The notes below the pieces were generated by a model that saw nothing but the letters and a program-made list of their open reading frames with translations, made no database searches and was not told the DNA's origin. From an uncultured Eubacteriales bacterium (lineage in GTDB: Bacteria; Bacillota; Clostridia; Christensenellales; Aristaeellaceae): DNA of 34,274 nucleotides. The stretch is taken from assembly GCA_902788445.1 (NCBI GenBank), contig CADAKE010000025.1, positions 1 through 34,274 of the forward strand. Direction: 5' to 3'. The position numbers and the translations under genes were made by a program. Numbering within the stretch: the stretch's first letter is position 1; each line of letters opens with the position of its first letter. Positions 1 through 7,266 of this stretch are shown one piece after another.

Positions 1-42
1 GCCGCGTTCGCTCAGCTGGTGGAAATCGCCAAGCAGGCGTAA
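1..42 (+). CDS. C-terminal end of an unidentified protein (partial)
   Basis: Frame 1 is open from the window edge to a TAA stop and encodes 13 residues ending VEIAKQA. A clear terminator follows within 15 bases, which supports this being the true end of a plus-strand gene. The neighbour upstream of ruvC is often yebC, but these residues do not look like a YebC C-terminus, so no identity is given. Confidence 0.5.
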   Translation, partial: AAFAQLVEIAKQA

Positions 43-56
43 ACAAACGCTTTTCA

Positions 57-88
57 AAGCGCCATCGGAGCAATCCGCGGGCGCTTTT
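57..88 (+). terminator. Rho-independent terminator before ruvC
   Basis: A 7-bp stem (AAGCGCC, 57-63, with GGCGCTT, 80-86) carries an inner CGGA-GCAA-TCCG hairpin and ends in TTTT. It closes the partial upstream gene and separates it from the ruvC promoter. Confidence 0.75.
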
Positions 89-115
89 CATTTGCCGTTT
101 TCCTTGTTCATCGAA

Positions 116-144
116 TTGACAAAAGCGCACACATGTTCTATAAT
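116..144 (+). promoter_or_regulatory. Sigma-A promoter of the ruvC operon
   Basis: Perfect consensus elements, TTGACA (116-121) and TATAAT (139-144), lie exactly 17 bases apart. Transcription should start near 151, followed by a GAAAGGGG ribosome binding site and the ruvC ATG at 171. No operator such as a LexA box is evident. Both hexamers are perfect, so this is likely a strong constitutive promoter. Confidence 0.88.
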
Positions 145-170
145 AAGAACGTTTCAGAAAGGGGAACCGT

Positions 171-665
171 ATGCGCATTTTGGGAATCGACCCGGGGCTG
201 GCCACGATGGGCTGGGGCGTGCTGGACAGTGTTGGCGGCAAGTGCCAATTGGTCAAAGCCGGCGCGGTGATCACGCCGCCGGACATGCCCATCCAACGGC
301 GGCTCCATTCCATTTTTCTGGGCGTGAAGGAATTGATTGTCACCTACCAGCCCGAGGAAATCGTGTTTGAGGAATTGTTTTTCGCCAAGAACATCACCAC
401 CGCCATGAACGTTTCCGCCGCCCGCGGCGTGGCGCTCTGCGCCTGCGCGGACAGCGGGCTGCCCATGTACGAATATACGCCGATGCAGATCAAGCAGGCC
501 GTGACGGGCTACGGCAAGGCAGATAAGATGCAGGTGCAGCAGATGGTGAAAATGATGCTGAACCTGCCTGCCATCATCCGCCCGGACGACGCCGCCGACG
601 CCGTCGCCGCCGCGCTCACCCATGCCGCGTCGGGAAGGATGAAGGAACAGTTTTTGATGAAGTGA
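171..665 (+). CDS. ruvC: Holliday junction resolvase RuvC
   Basis: This is the crossover junction endodeoxyribonuclease that cleaves Holliday junctions in the RuvABC complex during recombinational repair. The 164 residues match the family's usual length. The N-terminal GIDPG motif places the first catalytic aspartate at D7. E67 (in VFEE) and the D140-A-A-D143 pair fit the other three metal-binding carboxylates of the RNase H-like fold. The ATG at 171 has a GAAAGGGG ribosome binding site 9-10 bases upstream and is the first gene after the promoter at 116-144. ruvA and ruvB follow on the same strand, the standard ruvCAB order, although a repeat of about 245 bp separates ruvC from ruvA. Confidence 0.97.
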   Translation: MRILGIDPGLATMGWGVLDSVGGKCQLVKAGAVITPPDMPIQRRLHSIFLGVKELIVTYQPEEIVFEELFFAKNITTAMNVSAARGVALCACADSGLPMYEYTPMQIKQAVTGYGKADKMQVQQMVKMMLNLPAIIRPDDAADAVAAALTHAASGRMKEQFLMK

Positions 666-669
666 GAGG

Positions 670-914
670 AGGAAATAGGGATTAGGTAAAAACTGATCTA
701 TTCAAACATGTTAATTTCTATACGTTTGTTGGAATAATATCGTGTAGGGGCGGATATCATCCGCCCGTGGAGCAAATCATTACGTTTGCTGCATTTCCCG
801 CGTTGTCGCAATTCTGCAATGCGGGCGGATAATATCCGCCCCTACAATATATTGTATAATTTCTATGTGCGATGAATTAATCAGTGGTTACCTAATCCCT
901 ATTCCCTAATCCCT
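670..914. repeat. Composite repeat 1: REP doublet inside heptamer arms
   Basis: The 263-bp gap between ruvC and ruvA is filled by a layered repeat. The core (743-846) starts TGTAGGGGCGGAT and ends ATCCGCCCCTACA. Each end is itself a hairpin (GGGCGGAT-3 nt-ATCCGCCC) with GTAG on its outer side, in inverted orientation. This is the arrangement of REP doublets. AT-rich flanks follow, and outside them lie period-7 arms: AGGAAAT-AGGGATT on the left (670-683) and AATCCCT-ATTCCCT-AATCCCT on the right (894-914). The right arm runs straight into the ruvA ribosome binding site. A nearly full-length inverted copy occurs at 22664-22906. No coding potential was seen. Confidence 0.85.
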
Positions 915-928
915 AAAAGGAGTAAGCC

Positions 929-1531
929 ATGTACGCATACCTGAACGGCAAAGTGGCTGAGAAAGGCCAGAACAGCCTGGTGATCGACGTGAACGGCGTG
1001 GGGTATTTGCTGTCGGTCAGCATGAACACGCTCCAGGAAACGCCGCCCATCGGGGAAAGCATGAAAGTATATACCATTCTGTCCGTGCGGGAGGACGCCA
1101 TGGAGTTATTCGGCTTCGCCTCCCAGGAGGAAAAACGGATGTTTTCCCGGCTGCTGTCGGTCAGCGGCATCGGGCCGAAGGTGGCGCTGAGCATTTTGGG
1201 GGCCATGCCGCTGCGGGATTTGACCCTCGCCATCGTGACGGGGGATGTGGCTTCCCTTTCCCGCGCGCCGGGCGTTGGCAAGAAAACCGCCCAGCGCATC
1301 GCGCTGGAATTGAAGGAAAAGGTGGATGAAAGCGACTTGAGCTATATTCCCGCCAACGCCGGGCCCGTCACCCCCGTCCAGGAGGACGCCGCCCAGGAAG
1401 CCCTGGCCGCCCTGCAATCCCTGGGCTATACCGCCGCCGAAGCCGCCAAGGCCGTTTCCCAGGTGCGCGGGCAGAGCGATTCGGCCAACGAAATCGTCCG
1501 CCTGGCGCTCAGGAATATGGCGGGATTCTGA
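929..1531 (+). CDS. ruvA: Holliday junction DNA helicase subunit RuvA
   Basis: RuvA binds the four-way junction and loads the RuvB motor for branch migration. The 200-residue length is normal. An N-terminal OB-fold begins MYAYLNGKV. Two helix-hairpin-helix elements follow, VSGIGPKVAL and APGVGKKTAQ. The C-terminal three-helix domain that contacts RuvB is present (ALQSLGYTAAEAAKAV). The start has an AAGGAG ribosome binding site at 917-922, directly after the repeat's right arm. It is co-oriented with ruvC and ruvB. Transcription from the promoter at 116 must cross the composite repeat to reach it; no separate consensus promoter was seen in front of it. Confidence 0.97.
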   Translation: MYAYLNGKVAEKGQNSLVIDVNGVGYLLSVSMNTLQETPPIGESMKVYTILSVREDAMELFGFASQEEKRMFSRLLSVSGIGPKVALSILGAMPLRDLTLAIVTGDVASLSRAPGVGKKTAQRIALELKEKVDESDLSYIPANAGPVTPVQEDAAQEALAALQSLGYTAAEAAKAVSQVRGQSDSANEIVRLALRNMAGF

Positions 1532-1536
1532 TTGAG

Positions 1537-1648
1537 CAGAGTTCAGAGTTCAGAGTTCAGAGTTCAGATAGATCAAGCGAATCCGTTACAGCTTCGACGG
1601 CGCATCCGCTCAATCATCTGCACTCTGTACTCTGTACTCTGCACTCTT
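1537..1648. repeat. Heptamer inverted array A (ruvA-ruvB gap)
   Basis: Four tandem CAGAGTT units (1537-1564) begin five bases after the ruvA stop. Across a 50-bp spacer lie four units of CTGCACT/CTGTACT (1618-1645). Reverse-complemented, the right units read CAGAGTG or CAGAGTA, so six of seven positions pair with the left arm. ATTGAG (1531-1536) and CTCAAT (1609-1614) are also complementary. The transcript could form a long imperfect hairpin between ruvA and ruvB. Confidence 0.85.
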
Positions 1649-1692
1649 TAAAACTTCTTTCAGGAAATAAGTTTTAAGGAGACTGAACCGAA

Positions 1693-2745
1693 GTGCCTAC
1701 TGACGATCGCCTGGTGATGACCGGGCTGCGGAAAGAGGACGAAGACCTGGATACTTCGCTCCGTCCGCACAGCCTGCGGGAATACATCGGCCAGGAAAAA
1801 GTGAAAACCAGCCTGCAAATCTATATCAGCGCCGCGCTCAAGCGCCACGAGGCGCTGGATCACGTTTTGCTGTACGGCCCGCCGGGCCTTGGCAAAACGA
1901 CGCTGGCCTGCATCGTGGCGTCGGAAATGGGCCAGAACATCCGCGTCACCTCCGGGCCCGCCATCGAGCGGCCCGGCGACCTGGCGTCCATCCTGACCAA
2001 CCTGAACCAGGGGGATATCCTGTTCATCGACGAAATCCACCGCCTTTCCCGCGCCGTGGAGGAAGTGCTCTATCCCGCCATGGAGGATTACGCCCTGGAC
2101 ATCATGATCGGCAAAGGGCCGACCGCCCGGAGTATGCGTCTGGATTTGCCCAAGTTTACGCTGGTTGGCGCAACCACGCGGGCAGGGATGCTGAGCGCTC
2201 CTCTGCGGGCGCGCTTTGGCATTGTGTACCGGCTGGAAATGTATACGCCGGAGGAACTGGCGAAAATCGTGGCCCGCAGCGCGACCATTCTGGGGATGCC
2301 CTACGACGAGGGCGGCATCATGGAAATCGCCCGCCGCAGCCGGGGCACGCCGCGTATCGCCAACCGCTTCCTTAAGCGGGTTCGGGACTATGCCCAGGTG
2401 CGGGCCGACGGCCACATCACCGCCGAGGTCGCTCGCGACAGCCTGAACATGCAGGACGTGGACGCCCTGGGCCTGGACCGCATCGACCGCGCCGTGCTCA
2501 CCGCGATGGTGGAAAAATTCGGCGGCGGGCCGGTGGGCCTGGACACCCTGGCGGCTGTGACCGGCGAGGACGCCGTGACCATCGAGGATGTGTACGAGCC
2601 CTACCTCATGCAACTTGGCTTTATCATGCGCACGCCCCGGGGCCGCGTCTGCACGCCGCTTGCCTATCAGCACCTGGGCAAAACGCCGCCCGCCAATTTC
2701 AATGAAAAGGTGCAGGAAGTGGAACAGACCAGCCTGCTGGAGTGA
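1693..2745 (+). CDS. ruvB: Holliday junction branch migration ATPase RuvB
   Basis: RuvB is the AAA+ hexameric motor that pumps DNA through the RuvA-bound junction. The 350-residue length is slightly above the usual 335-345. Walker A is GPPGLGKT (62-69), Walker B/DExH is LFIDEIHR (DEIH 113-116), the family signature GATTRAG is at 159-165, and GTPRIANR (sensor 2 region) at 218-225. A winged-helix domain follows. The start is GTG at 1693 with AAGGAG at 1676-1681; no better start lies upstream. It completes the ruvCAB set and is followed within 20 bases by a small hypothetical gene. Confidence 0.97.
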   Translation: MPTDDRLVMTGLRKEDEDLDTSLRPHSLREYIGQEKVKTSLQIYISAALKRHEALDHVLLYGPPGLGKTTLACIVASEMGQNIRVTSGPAIERPGDLASILTNLNQGDILFIDEIHRLSRAVEEVLYPAMEDYALDIMIGKGPTARSMRLDLPKFTLVGATTRAGMLSAPLRARFGIVYRLEMYTPEELAKIVARSATILGMPYDEGGIMEIARRSRGTPRIANRFLKRVRDYAQVRADGHITAEVARDSLNMQDVDALGLDRIDRAVLTAMVEKFGGGPVGLDTLAAVTGEDAVTIEDVYEPYLMQLGFIMRTPRGRVCTPLAYQHLGKTPPANFNEKVQEVEQTSLLE

Positions 2746-2764
2746 ACAGAAAAGAGGGGAAACC

Positions 2765-3115
2765 ATGCGTTATATTCTGCTGAGCGCCGATAACCCGCCC
2801 ACCATCTATGAAGCGCCGGAGGCCATTGCCGAAAGGCTGTGGCATTTCGCGGACCAGTTTCTGGAAGATATCAACCGGCTGGATTCTCCCTTCTGGAAAC
2901 GGGTGGACGAGGCCGGCGGCGAAAGCTATGATTGCCTTTTCTATACGGAACGCGATTTCGTCGCCTGGCTGAACCACCGGCCTGAAACGAAGTATTTTCC
3001 CGTGCGCGAGGCGGCGGGCCTGCCCATGGAGGAGAGGGAAATCATCATGGATACCGCGCTGCGGGAGAGAAACCTTCCCTATGAGCAGCAGCGCTATCCC
3101 TGGTTCAACTTTTAA
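2765..3115 (+). CDS. Hypothetical 116-residue protein downstream of ruvB
   Basis: The family was not recognised. The ATG at 2765 has a strong AGAGGGG ribosome binding site and lies 19 bases after the ruvB stop, so it is probably co-transcribed. The protein is soluble in character, with no signal peptide or membrane segment. It is rich in charged and aromatic residues and ends in a Tyr/Trp/Phe-rich tail (RYPWFNF). Its sequence (starting MRYILLSADNPP, with a single Cys around residue 60) shows no catalytic motif I can name. A heptamer inverted array follows, so it may be the last gene of the tight ruv segment. Confidence 0.75.
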   Translation: MRYILLSADNPPTIYEAPEAIAERLWHFADQFLEDINRLDSPFWKRVDEAGGESYDCLFYTERDFVAWLNHRPETKYFPVREAAGLPMEEREIIMDTALRERNLPYEQQRYPWFNF

Positions 3116-3165
3116 GAGGATTAACTGGGCAGTTGATATGGGTTTATAAACAATTTAAGAAAGAA

Positions 3166-3290
3166 AGGCAGTAGGCAATAGGCATTAGGGAAACAAGACG
3201 AAACCAGTGCTTTGAGGCGACATTTTGTCGATCATTATTTACTACTGCCTATTGCCTACTGCCTTGATGATTTAAAGTGCCCTTTAAATC
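3166..3290. repeat. Heptamer inverted array B plus short hairpin
   Basis: The left arm AGGCAGT-AGGCAAT-AGGCATT (3166-3186) is complementary to ACTGCCT-ATTGCCT-ACTGCCT (3244-3264). The first two left units pair perfectly with the last two right units. The 57-bp spacer resembles the spacer of array C at 20880-20929 (both contain a CAG(T/C)(G/A)CTTTGA-type block and ATTTACT before the right arm). A separate perfect 9-bp hairpin, GATTTAAAG-TGCC-CTTTAAATC, lies at 3269-3290 and has no T-run, so it is not a typical terminator. The gap 3116-3325 holds no gene. Confidence 0.85.
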
Positions 3291-3325
3291 ACATTCGACT
3301 GAGCAACGACGAAGAGGGAAAAAAC

Positions 3326-3814
3326 ATGCAGATACGCCCCGCGGAGAAAGCTGACCTGGACAGGATCGAAGCCGTATATGCCACCGCCCGCGCGTTCATG
3401 CGGGCCTCCGGAAACATGAAGCAGTGGGTGAACGGCTACCCGCAGAGAGCTTTGCTGGAAGCGGACATTGATCAAGGGCAGCTGTTTGTGATAACGGAAA
3501 GCGGAACAATCCACGGCGTGTTCGCTTTCATCCTGGGCGACGACTCAACCTATGCTTACATTGAAGATGGAAAGTGGCCCAACAGTAAACCTTACGGCAC
3601 CATCCACCGCATCGGCAATGACGGCGCCATCCGCGGCGCGGTGAAAGCGGCGCTGGATTTTGCGCTGCAATTTACCGATGAGGTGCGGGCGGACACCCAC
3701 GCGGACAACGCGCCCATGCAGCACGTGCTGACGAAAAACGGCTTTGTCCGCTGCGGCATCATCTATCTCGAAAACGGCGACCCGAGAATCGCTTATCAAT
3801 ATTCAAAGGAATGA
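3326..3814 (+). CDS. GNAT-family N-acetyltransferase
   Basis: This is a predicted acetyl-CoA-dependent N-acyltransferase of 162 residues with unknown substrate. The N-terminus MQIRPAEKADLDRI is the usual beta-1/alpha-1 start of a GNAT fold. The region FVITESGTIHGVFAFILGDD fits the central strands, GTIHRIGNDGAIRGAVKAAL fits the acetyl-CoA loop and following helix, and the HADNAPMQHVLTKNGF segment near residues 129-144 is the typical C-terminal motif. The frame is open further upstream, but the ATG at 3326 has an AGAGGG ribosome binding site, and the upstream residues are encoded by the heptamer repeat, so that extension is rejected. The stop lies 6 bases before the queA start. Confidence 0.88.
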   Translation: MQIRPAEKADLDRIEAVYATARAFMRASGNMKQWVNGYPQRALLEADIDQGQLFVITESGTIHGVFAFILGDDSTYAYIEDGKWPNSKPYGTIHRIGNDGAIRGAVKAALDFALQFTDEVRADTHADNAPMQHVLTKNGFVRCGIIYLENGDPRIAYQYSKE

Positions 3815-3820
3815 ACAGTC

Positions 3821-4846
3821 TTGAAAACCTCTGATTTTTACTACGACCTGCCCGAGCGCCTGATCGCCCAGACGCCCATGGAGCCCCGCGACGCCGCCCG
3901 CATGATGGTCATTCACCGGGACACGGGCAAGCGGGAGGATAAGATTTTCCGCGATTTGCCGAACTATCTGCGCCCCGGCGACGTGATGGTCATTAACCAG
4001 ACCAAGGTGATTCCCGCCCGGCTGCTGGGCGAAAAGGAAGAAACCCATGTGCCGGTGGAGATACTGTTATTAAAGCGCATTGACAAAGACCATTGGGAAA
4101 CCCTGGTGCGCCCCGGAAGGCGGCTCAAAAAGGGCGTGACGGTGTCCTTTGGCGGCGGCATTCTGCGCGCGGAAATCGGCGACACCACCGACGCGGGCGG
4201 ACGCATCGTCACATTTTTATATGACGGCGTGTTCGAGGAGCTGCTGGATCGCTTGGGCGAAATGCCCCTGCCGCCCTACATCCACGAAAAGCTGCAAGAC
4301 CCTTCCCAGTACCAGACCATCTACGCCAAGCAGGAGGGCAGCGCCGCCGCGCCGACCGCCGGGCTTCACTTCACGCCGGAAGTGATGGAGCGCGTGCGGG
4401 AAAAGGGCGTTGAGATCGTGCCGGTGCTTCTGCACGTGGGCCTGGGCACCTTCCGGCCCGTCAAGGCTGAGGACGTGAGCGAGCACCAGATGCATTCCGA
4501 ATACTACGAGGTGACGCCCGAAGCCGCGGGAAAGATCAACGCCGCGCGGAGAAACGGCGGGCGTATCGTCTGCATCGGCACGACCAGCGTGCGCACGCTG
4601 GAAACCGTGGCGACGGACGACGGCGTCGTGCATCCCGGCATGGGCAACACCAGCATTTTCATTACGCCGGGCGTCAAGCTGAAAGCCACCGACGTGCTTT
4701 TGACGAACTTCCATCTGCCGGAATCCACCCTGCTGATGCTCGTTTCCGCCCTGATGGGCCGGGAAGAAGCGCTGGCGGCGTATCAGGAAGCAGTGGAAAA
4801 AGAATACAGATTCTTCAGCTTTGGGGACTGCATGTTAATACTCTGA
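3821..4846 (+). CDS. queA: S-adenosylmethionine:tRNA ribosyltransferase-isomerase QueA
   Basis: QueA transfers and isomerises the ribosyl group of SAM onto preQ1-tRNA to give epoxyqueuosine-tRNA. The 341 residues match the family. The N-terminal signature ([14 protein letters not shown]), the central TAGLHFT segment, the GLGTFRPVK stretch and the C-terminal [11 protein letters not shown] motif are all present. The start is TTG at 3821, with AAAGGA 10 bases upstream; the ATG at 3811 is in another frame. queA commonly follows ruvB in Firmicutes, which fits here, with two small genes inserted between them. Other queuosine genes such as tgt are not in the window. Confidence 0.97.
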   Translation: MKTSDFYYDLPERLIAQTPMEPRDAARMMVIHRDTGKREDKIFRDLPNYLRPGDVMVINQTKVIPARLLGEKEETHVPVEILLLKRIDKDHWETLVRPGRRLKKGVTVSFGGGILRAEIGDTTDAGGRIVTFLYDGVFEELLDRLGEMPLPPYIHEKLQDPSQYQTIYAKQEGSAAAPTAGLHFTPEVMERVREKGVEIVPVLLHVGLGTFRPVKAEDVSEHQMHSEYYEVTPEAAGKINAARRNGGRIVCIGTTSVRTLETVATDDGVVHPGMGNTSIFITPGVKLKATDVLLTNFHLPESTLLMLVSALMGREEALAAYQEAVEKEYRFFSFGDCMLIL

Positions 4847-4861
4847 CAGGAGATACGACAT

Positions 4862-5080
4862 ATGAAGATTACCATTCAAACCGGTTACCGCGCCGACCTG
4901 GCTGACCTGGCCGAGGGGCTGAACGACCTCATGGCCGACCTGGAGGACATCCGCGACGAAGTGCAGGATCAGGCGGATGAACAGGAGAATGAGGTCTTGC
5001 GCGCGGATATTGCGAAGATGGATCAGGCGCTGCGGCTGCTGGCCGAAGCTGCCGACCTGCTGGACGGAGAAGAAGCATAA
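4862..5080 (+). CDS. Small acidic helical protein of unknown function
   Basis: A 72-residue protein with a CAGGAG ribosome binding site and ATG at 4862, 15 bases after queA. Its stop codon directly abuts the next ATG, so it is almost certainly in the queA operon. It is strongly acidic and predicted to be almost all helix, with heptad-like hydrophobic spacing (ADLAEGLNDLMADLEDI), so a short coiled coil is likely. It has no signal peptide, no cysteines and no recognised domain. Confidence 0.75.
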   Translation: MKITIQTGYRADLADLAEGLNDLMADLEDIRDEVQDQADEQENEVLRADIAKMDQALRLLAEAADLLDGEEA

Positions 5081-5926
5081 ATGCGCATTGTGGTCATTGG
5101 CGGCATGAACCTGGACTTGCTGGGCGTGCCGGACGGGCCCCTGCGCTCCCGGGATTCCACGCCGGGGAAAATCACCCTGCGGCCCGGCGGGGTAGGCAGG
5201 AACATCGCCGTCCAGCTTCAGGCCCTGGGCGCGGAGGTGTCGCTCATTACAGCCCTGGGCAACGACGACCGGGCGGCGATGCTCTCGCGCCTCTGCGAAG
5301 CGTCAAACATTGACCTGTCCCTTTCCCTGCCGACGGACTGCCCCGCGCCGTGCTATCTGTGCATCCATGACGAGCAGGGCGATATGGCGCTGGCGGTGAA
5401 CGACATGTCCGCCATGGAGCGGCTGACCCCGGAGGCCATGGCCGGGCGGATGGAAGCGGTCAACAGCGCCGACGGCTGCGTGCTGGACGCCAACCTGCCC
5501 CCGGATACGCTTTTTTACATTCCGCAAAACGCTGCCGTTCCCCTGATCCTCGATCCCGTCAGCTGCGCCAAAGCGCCGCGGGTGCAGGCGGTGCTCCCCC
5601 GCCTCACTGCCATTAAGCCCAACCGCATGGAAGCCGAAGCGCTGACCGGGGAAAGAAACGTGGAAAAGGCGGCGGAAGCCTTGCTGCGGGCCGGGGTAAA
5701 AAATGTGTTCATTTCCCTGGGCGCGGAGGGCGTTTACTACGCCGACGCCGCCACAAGAGGCTATGCGCCCGCCAGGCCGCTGCGCAACCTGCCCGCCACC
5801 GGCGCGGGTGACGCGCTGTGCGCCGGGCTGACGGTTTCCCTGCTCCGGGGAGAAAGCGTTTCGCGGGCGGCGCGGGCCGGATGCGAAGCGGCGTATCAGG
5901 CATTACTGCGCAGAAACATGATGTAA
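5081..5926 (+). CDS. PfkB-family carbohydrate kinase, pseudouridine-kinase-like
   Basis: This is a ribokinase-type kinase of 281 residues. The substrate-binding start VVIGGMNLDLLG (residues 4-15), the GGVGRN motif (36-41) and the catalytic motif ATGAGDALCAGL, with D244 as general base, are all present. The RDSTPGK segment near residue 24 and AVNDM at 105-109 resemble pseudouridine kinases (PsuK) more than ribokinase or fructokinase, so phosphorylation of pseudouridine is the best guess. The partner glycosidase PsuG is not in the window. The ATG at 5081 starts immediately after the preceding TAA, which suggests translational coupling. Family confidence is high; substrate confidence is moderate. 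Confidence 0.88.
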   Translation: MRIVVIGGMNLDLLGVPDGPLRSRDSTPGKITLRPGGVGRNIAVQLQALGAEVSLITALGNDDRAAMLSRLCEASNIDLSLSLPTDCPAPCYLCIHDEQGDMALAVNDMSAMERLTPEAMAGRMEAVNSADGCVLDANLPPDTLFYIPQNAAVPLILDPVSCAKAPRVQAVLPRLTAIKPNRMEAEALTGERNVEKAAEALLRAGVKNVFISLGAEGVYYADAATRGYAPARPLRNLPATGAGDALCAGLTVSLLRGESVSRAARAGCEAAYQALLRRNMM

Positions 5927-5981
5927 CTTGCGCGTATTTTGTATTTTTTGCGGGAAATCCATAAAAATTTGTAAAATATAC

Positions 5982-6010
5982 TTGCGTTTATGATAAAAAG
6001 GGGCTATAAT
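5982..6010 (+). promoter_or_regulatory. Sigma-A promoter of the structured RNA / zinc-ribbon unit
   Basis: TTGCGT (5982-5987) and TATAAT (6005-6010) are separated by 17 bases in a markedly AT-rich stretch (5935-6005). The predicted start at about 6016-6018 coincides with the 5' strand of the RNA's closing stem, so the transcript begins at the structure itself. Confidence 0.8.
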
Positions 6011-6015
6011 TGACT

Positions 6016-6233
6016 GCGGTTGGCTGAATCGGGTCTGTGGTTGCAAGCCGATGCCAGTCGCAGGCAAAGCGGTCCACGTAAGCCAGAAAAAATTCCGGTG
6101 AGCATGGTGCGGTCTAGAAGTAAGTCCGGCCGCGCGTTTGCGCGCGAGAGGATGGCGTGAGGGCGTTAAACACGCAGAGCAAGATCCCGGCCGGCGAGTG
6201 TGGGGGCAAAAACCAGGTCAGCCGCAGCTAACC
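6016..6233 (+). ncRNA. Structured non-coding RNA, possibly raiA class
   Basis: A roughly 220-nt region with no reading frame and a precise promoter is closed by a long-range stem. GGTTGGCTGA (6018-6027) pairs with TCAGCC (6218-6223) and, across a 6-nt bulge, with AACC (6230-6233). Inside are CCGGCC (6126-6131) with GGCCGG (6189-6194), the hairpin CGCGCG-TTTG-CGCGCG (6131-6146, partly competing with the first), GCGTG (6155-6159) with CACGC (6171-6175), and TGCC (6052-6055) with GGCA (6063-6066). No T-run follows, so the transcript either reads into the zinc-ribbon gene or is processed. Size, closed shape and clostridial host are compatible with the raiA RNA class, but I could not align it to that consensus. 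It could also be a cis-acting leader. It is not a recognisable cobalamin riboswitch, RNase P or tmRNA. Confidence 0.6.
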
Positions 6234-6270
6234 AAAAATCTATCTCACTAATCAGGGGGTCACAAAAACA

Positions 6271-6552
6271 ATGTATCAGGACAAAACGCTGGTGTGCCGT
6301 GACTGCGGCAAAGAATTCGTCTTCACTGCCGGTGAACAGGAATTCTACGCTGAAAAGGGCTTCCAGAACGAGCCCACCCGCTGCCGTGAATGCCGTCAGG
6401 CCCACAAGGCAGCCCGCAACAACGGCGCTCCCCGCGAGATGCACGACGCGATCTGCGCGAACTGCGGGAAAGCCACTCAGGTTCCCTTCCTGCCCAGGGA
6501 AGATCGTCCCGTGTATTGCAGCGAATGCTTCGCCGCGATGCAGCGCCGCTGA
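6271..6552 (+). CDS. Double zinc-ribbon protein
   Basis: This small soluble protein (93 residues) has four CxxC pairs: C9/C12 with C38/C41, and C62/C65 with C83/C86. The first half (CRDCGKEFVFTAGEQEFY, then FxNEPxRCxxCR) matches the probable zinc-ribbon family found in many anaerobes. The second half (CANCGKATQVPF, then RPVYCSEC) is the CxxC-x17-CxxC ribbon. Both are expected to bind one Zn each. The function is not established; nucleic-acid or ribosome association is plausible. The ATG at 6271 has AGGGGGT upstream at about 6255-6260. It follows the structured RNA and is probably on the same transcript, ending at the terminator at 6642-6670. Confidence 0.92.
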   Translation: MYQDKTLVCRDCGKEFVFTAGEQEFYAEKGFQNEPTRCRECRQAHKAARNNGAPREMHDAICANCGKATQVPFLPREDRPVYCSECFAAMQRR

Positions 6553-6566
6553 TCGTTGACGGAACA

Positions 6567-6670
6567 CGCCCCTGATTGGGGCGGGCTCGCAGCCGAGTAT
6601 GAGGTTCAATACGACGAAAACGTAATGTTTTCAAGACTTACGGCGTGACTTCGGTCGCGCCGTTTGCTTT
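6567..6670 (+). terminator. Hairpin series ending in a UUCG terminator
   Basis: After the zinc-ribbon stop come CGCCCC-TGATT-GGGGCG (6567-6583), CTCG-CAGC-CGAG (about 6585-6596) and GAAAAC-GTAAT-GTTTTC (6616-6632). The terminator hairpin follows: GGCGTGAC (6642-6649), TTCG loop, GTCGCGCC (6654-6661), then GTTTGCTTT. The UUCG tetraloop stem is the convincing terminator; the others may be part of the 3' UTR structure. The remaining bases to 6760 show nothing. Confidence 0.75.
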
Positions 6671-6759
6671 GTCCTCCTTTCTTTCCTTTTCCCTTTCAGC
6701 GGCTTGACGCGCTGCGCCGGGCCCCCGCGGAAAAAAGGATGGCGGATGCCGGGCTTTTG

Positions 6760-6768
6760 TGTTATAAT
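6760..6768 (+). promoter_or_regulatory. Extended -10 promoter of the CXXC / FeS-thioredoxin operon
   Basis: TGTTATAAT (6760-6768) is an extended -10 element. The -35 position (about 6740-6745, TGGCGG) is poor, which is typical of extended -10 promoters. The predicted leader is about 48 nt. Confidence 0.55.
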
Positions 6769-6822
6769 CAAAAAAGGAAATCATTCGGAATCAGGCTTTG
6801 ACAGCAGATTTGCGGGAAAGGA

Positions 6823-7266
6823 ATGACCATGAGCGAAAAAAAAGCCTATCTGATTGCGCAGGCAATCCTCTGTATCCTGCTCGTTCTCCTGCTTTCCGTG
6901 GAAGCAATCCGCATTTTTCAGGATGGGACAGCCCGCCGGGCGGAACAGCCGCTGGAGGCGATTTATACGCCGCAGGCCGTCGCGGCCGCTTTCGCGCGCC
7001 TGGCGCCGCTGCTGTATCTGTCCGTTGGGATGACGGCGGCGGGGCTTCTGCTGGGGGTAAAGGAGGAACAGCGGTCTCCAAAGACACAGCGCAAAACGGA
7101 AGCCATGGAAAAGAAGAAAGAGAATCCGAAAAAACAAACCGTTTTACGGGTCGCCTTTCTCATTGCCGCTCTTGTTTTCATCGCTTTAGGGGCGCTGAAC
7201 GGCAGCCTCATGGACGTGCTGGCAAAAGCAATCAATCTCTGTTCGGAGTGTATCGGCCTTGGATAA
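6823..7266 (+). CDS. Membrane protein with C-terminal CD1871A-type CXXC domain
   Basis: A 147-residue membrane protein. The first membrane segment is at about 8-30 and a second at about 58-78. A charged Lys/Glu-rich linker follows (about 80-105), then a third hydrophobic segment at about 107-126 leading to KAINLCSECIGLG with C140 and C143. The last 45 residues match the short CD1871A family of CXXC proteins, which often neighbours polyferredoxin/thioredoxin genes; here it carries an additional N-terminal two-helix region. The CXXC could be a thiol/disulfide or metal site (inference). The start is ATG 6823 (with another in-frame ATG at 6829) after an AAAGGA site. The downstream gene's TTG start lies inside this gene's last codons, so the two are coupled. 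Confidence 0.8.
   Translation: MTMSEKKAYLIAQAILCILLVLLLSVEAIRIFQDGTARRAEQPLEAIYTPQAVAAAFARLAPLLYLSVGMTAAGLLLGVKEEQRSPKTQRKTEAMEKKKENPKKQTVLRVAFLIAALVFIALGALNGSLMDVLAKAINLCSECIGLG

Noticed and set aside
743..846. Rho-independent terminator after ruvC
   Set aside because: The hairpins have no T-run and recur as paired inverted GTAG-flanked units elsewhere, so a mobile REP doublet explains them better.
6016..6233. Cobalamin riboswitch, RNase P RNA or tmRNA
   Set aside because: The diagnostic boxes of these RNAs are missing and the size does not suit RNase P or tmRNA. A short AAGTAAGTCC stretch only superficially recalls RNase P.
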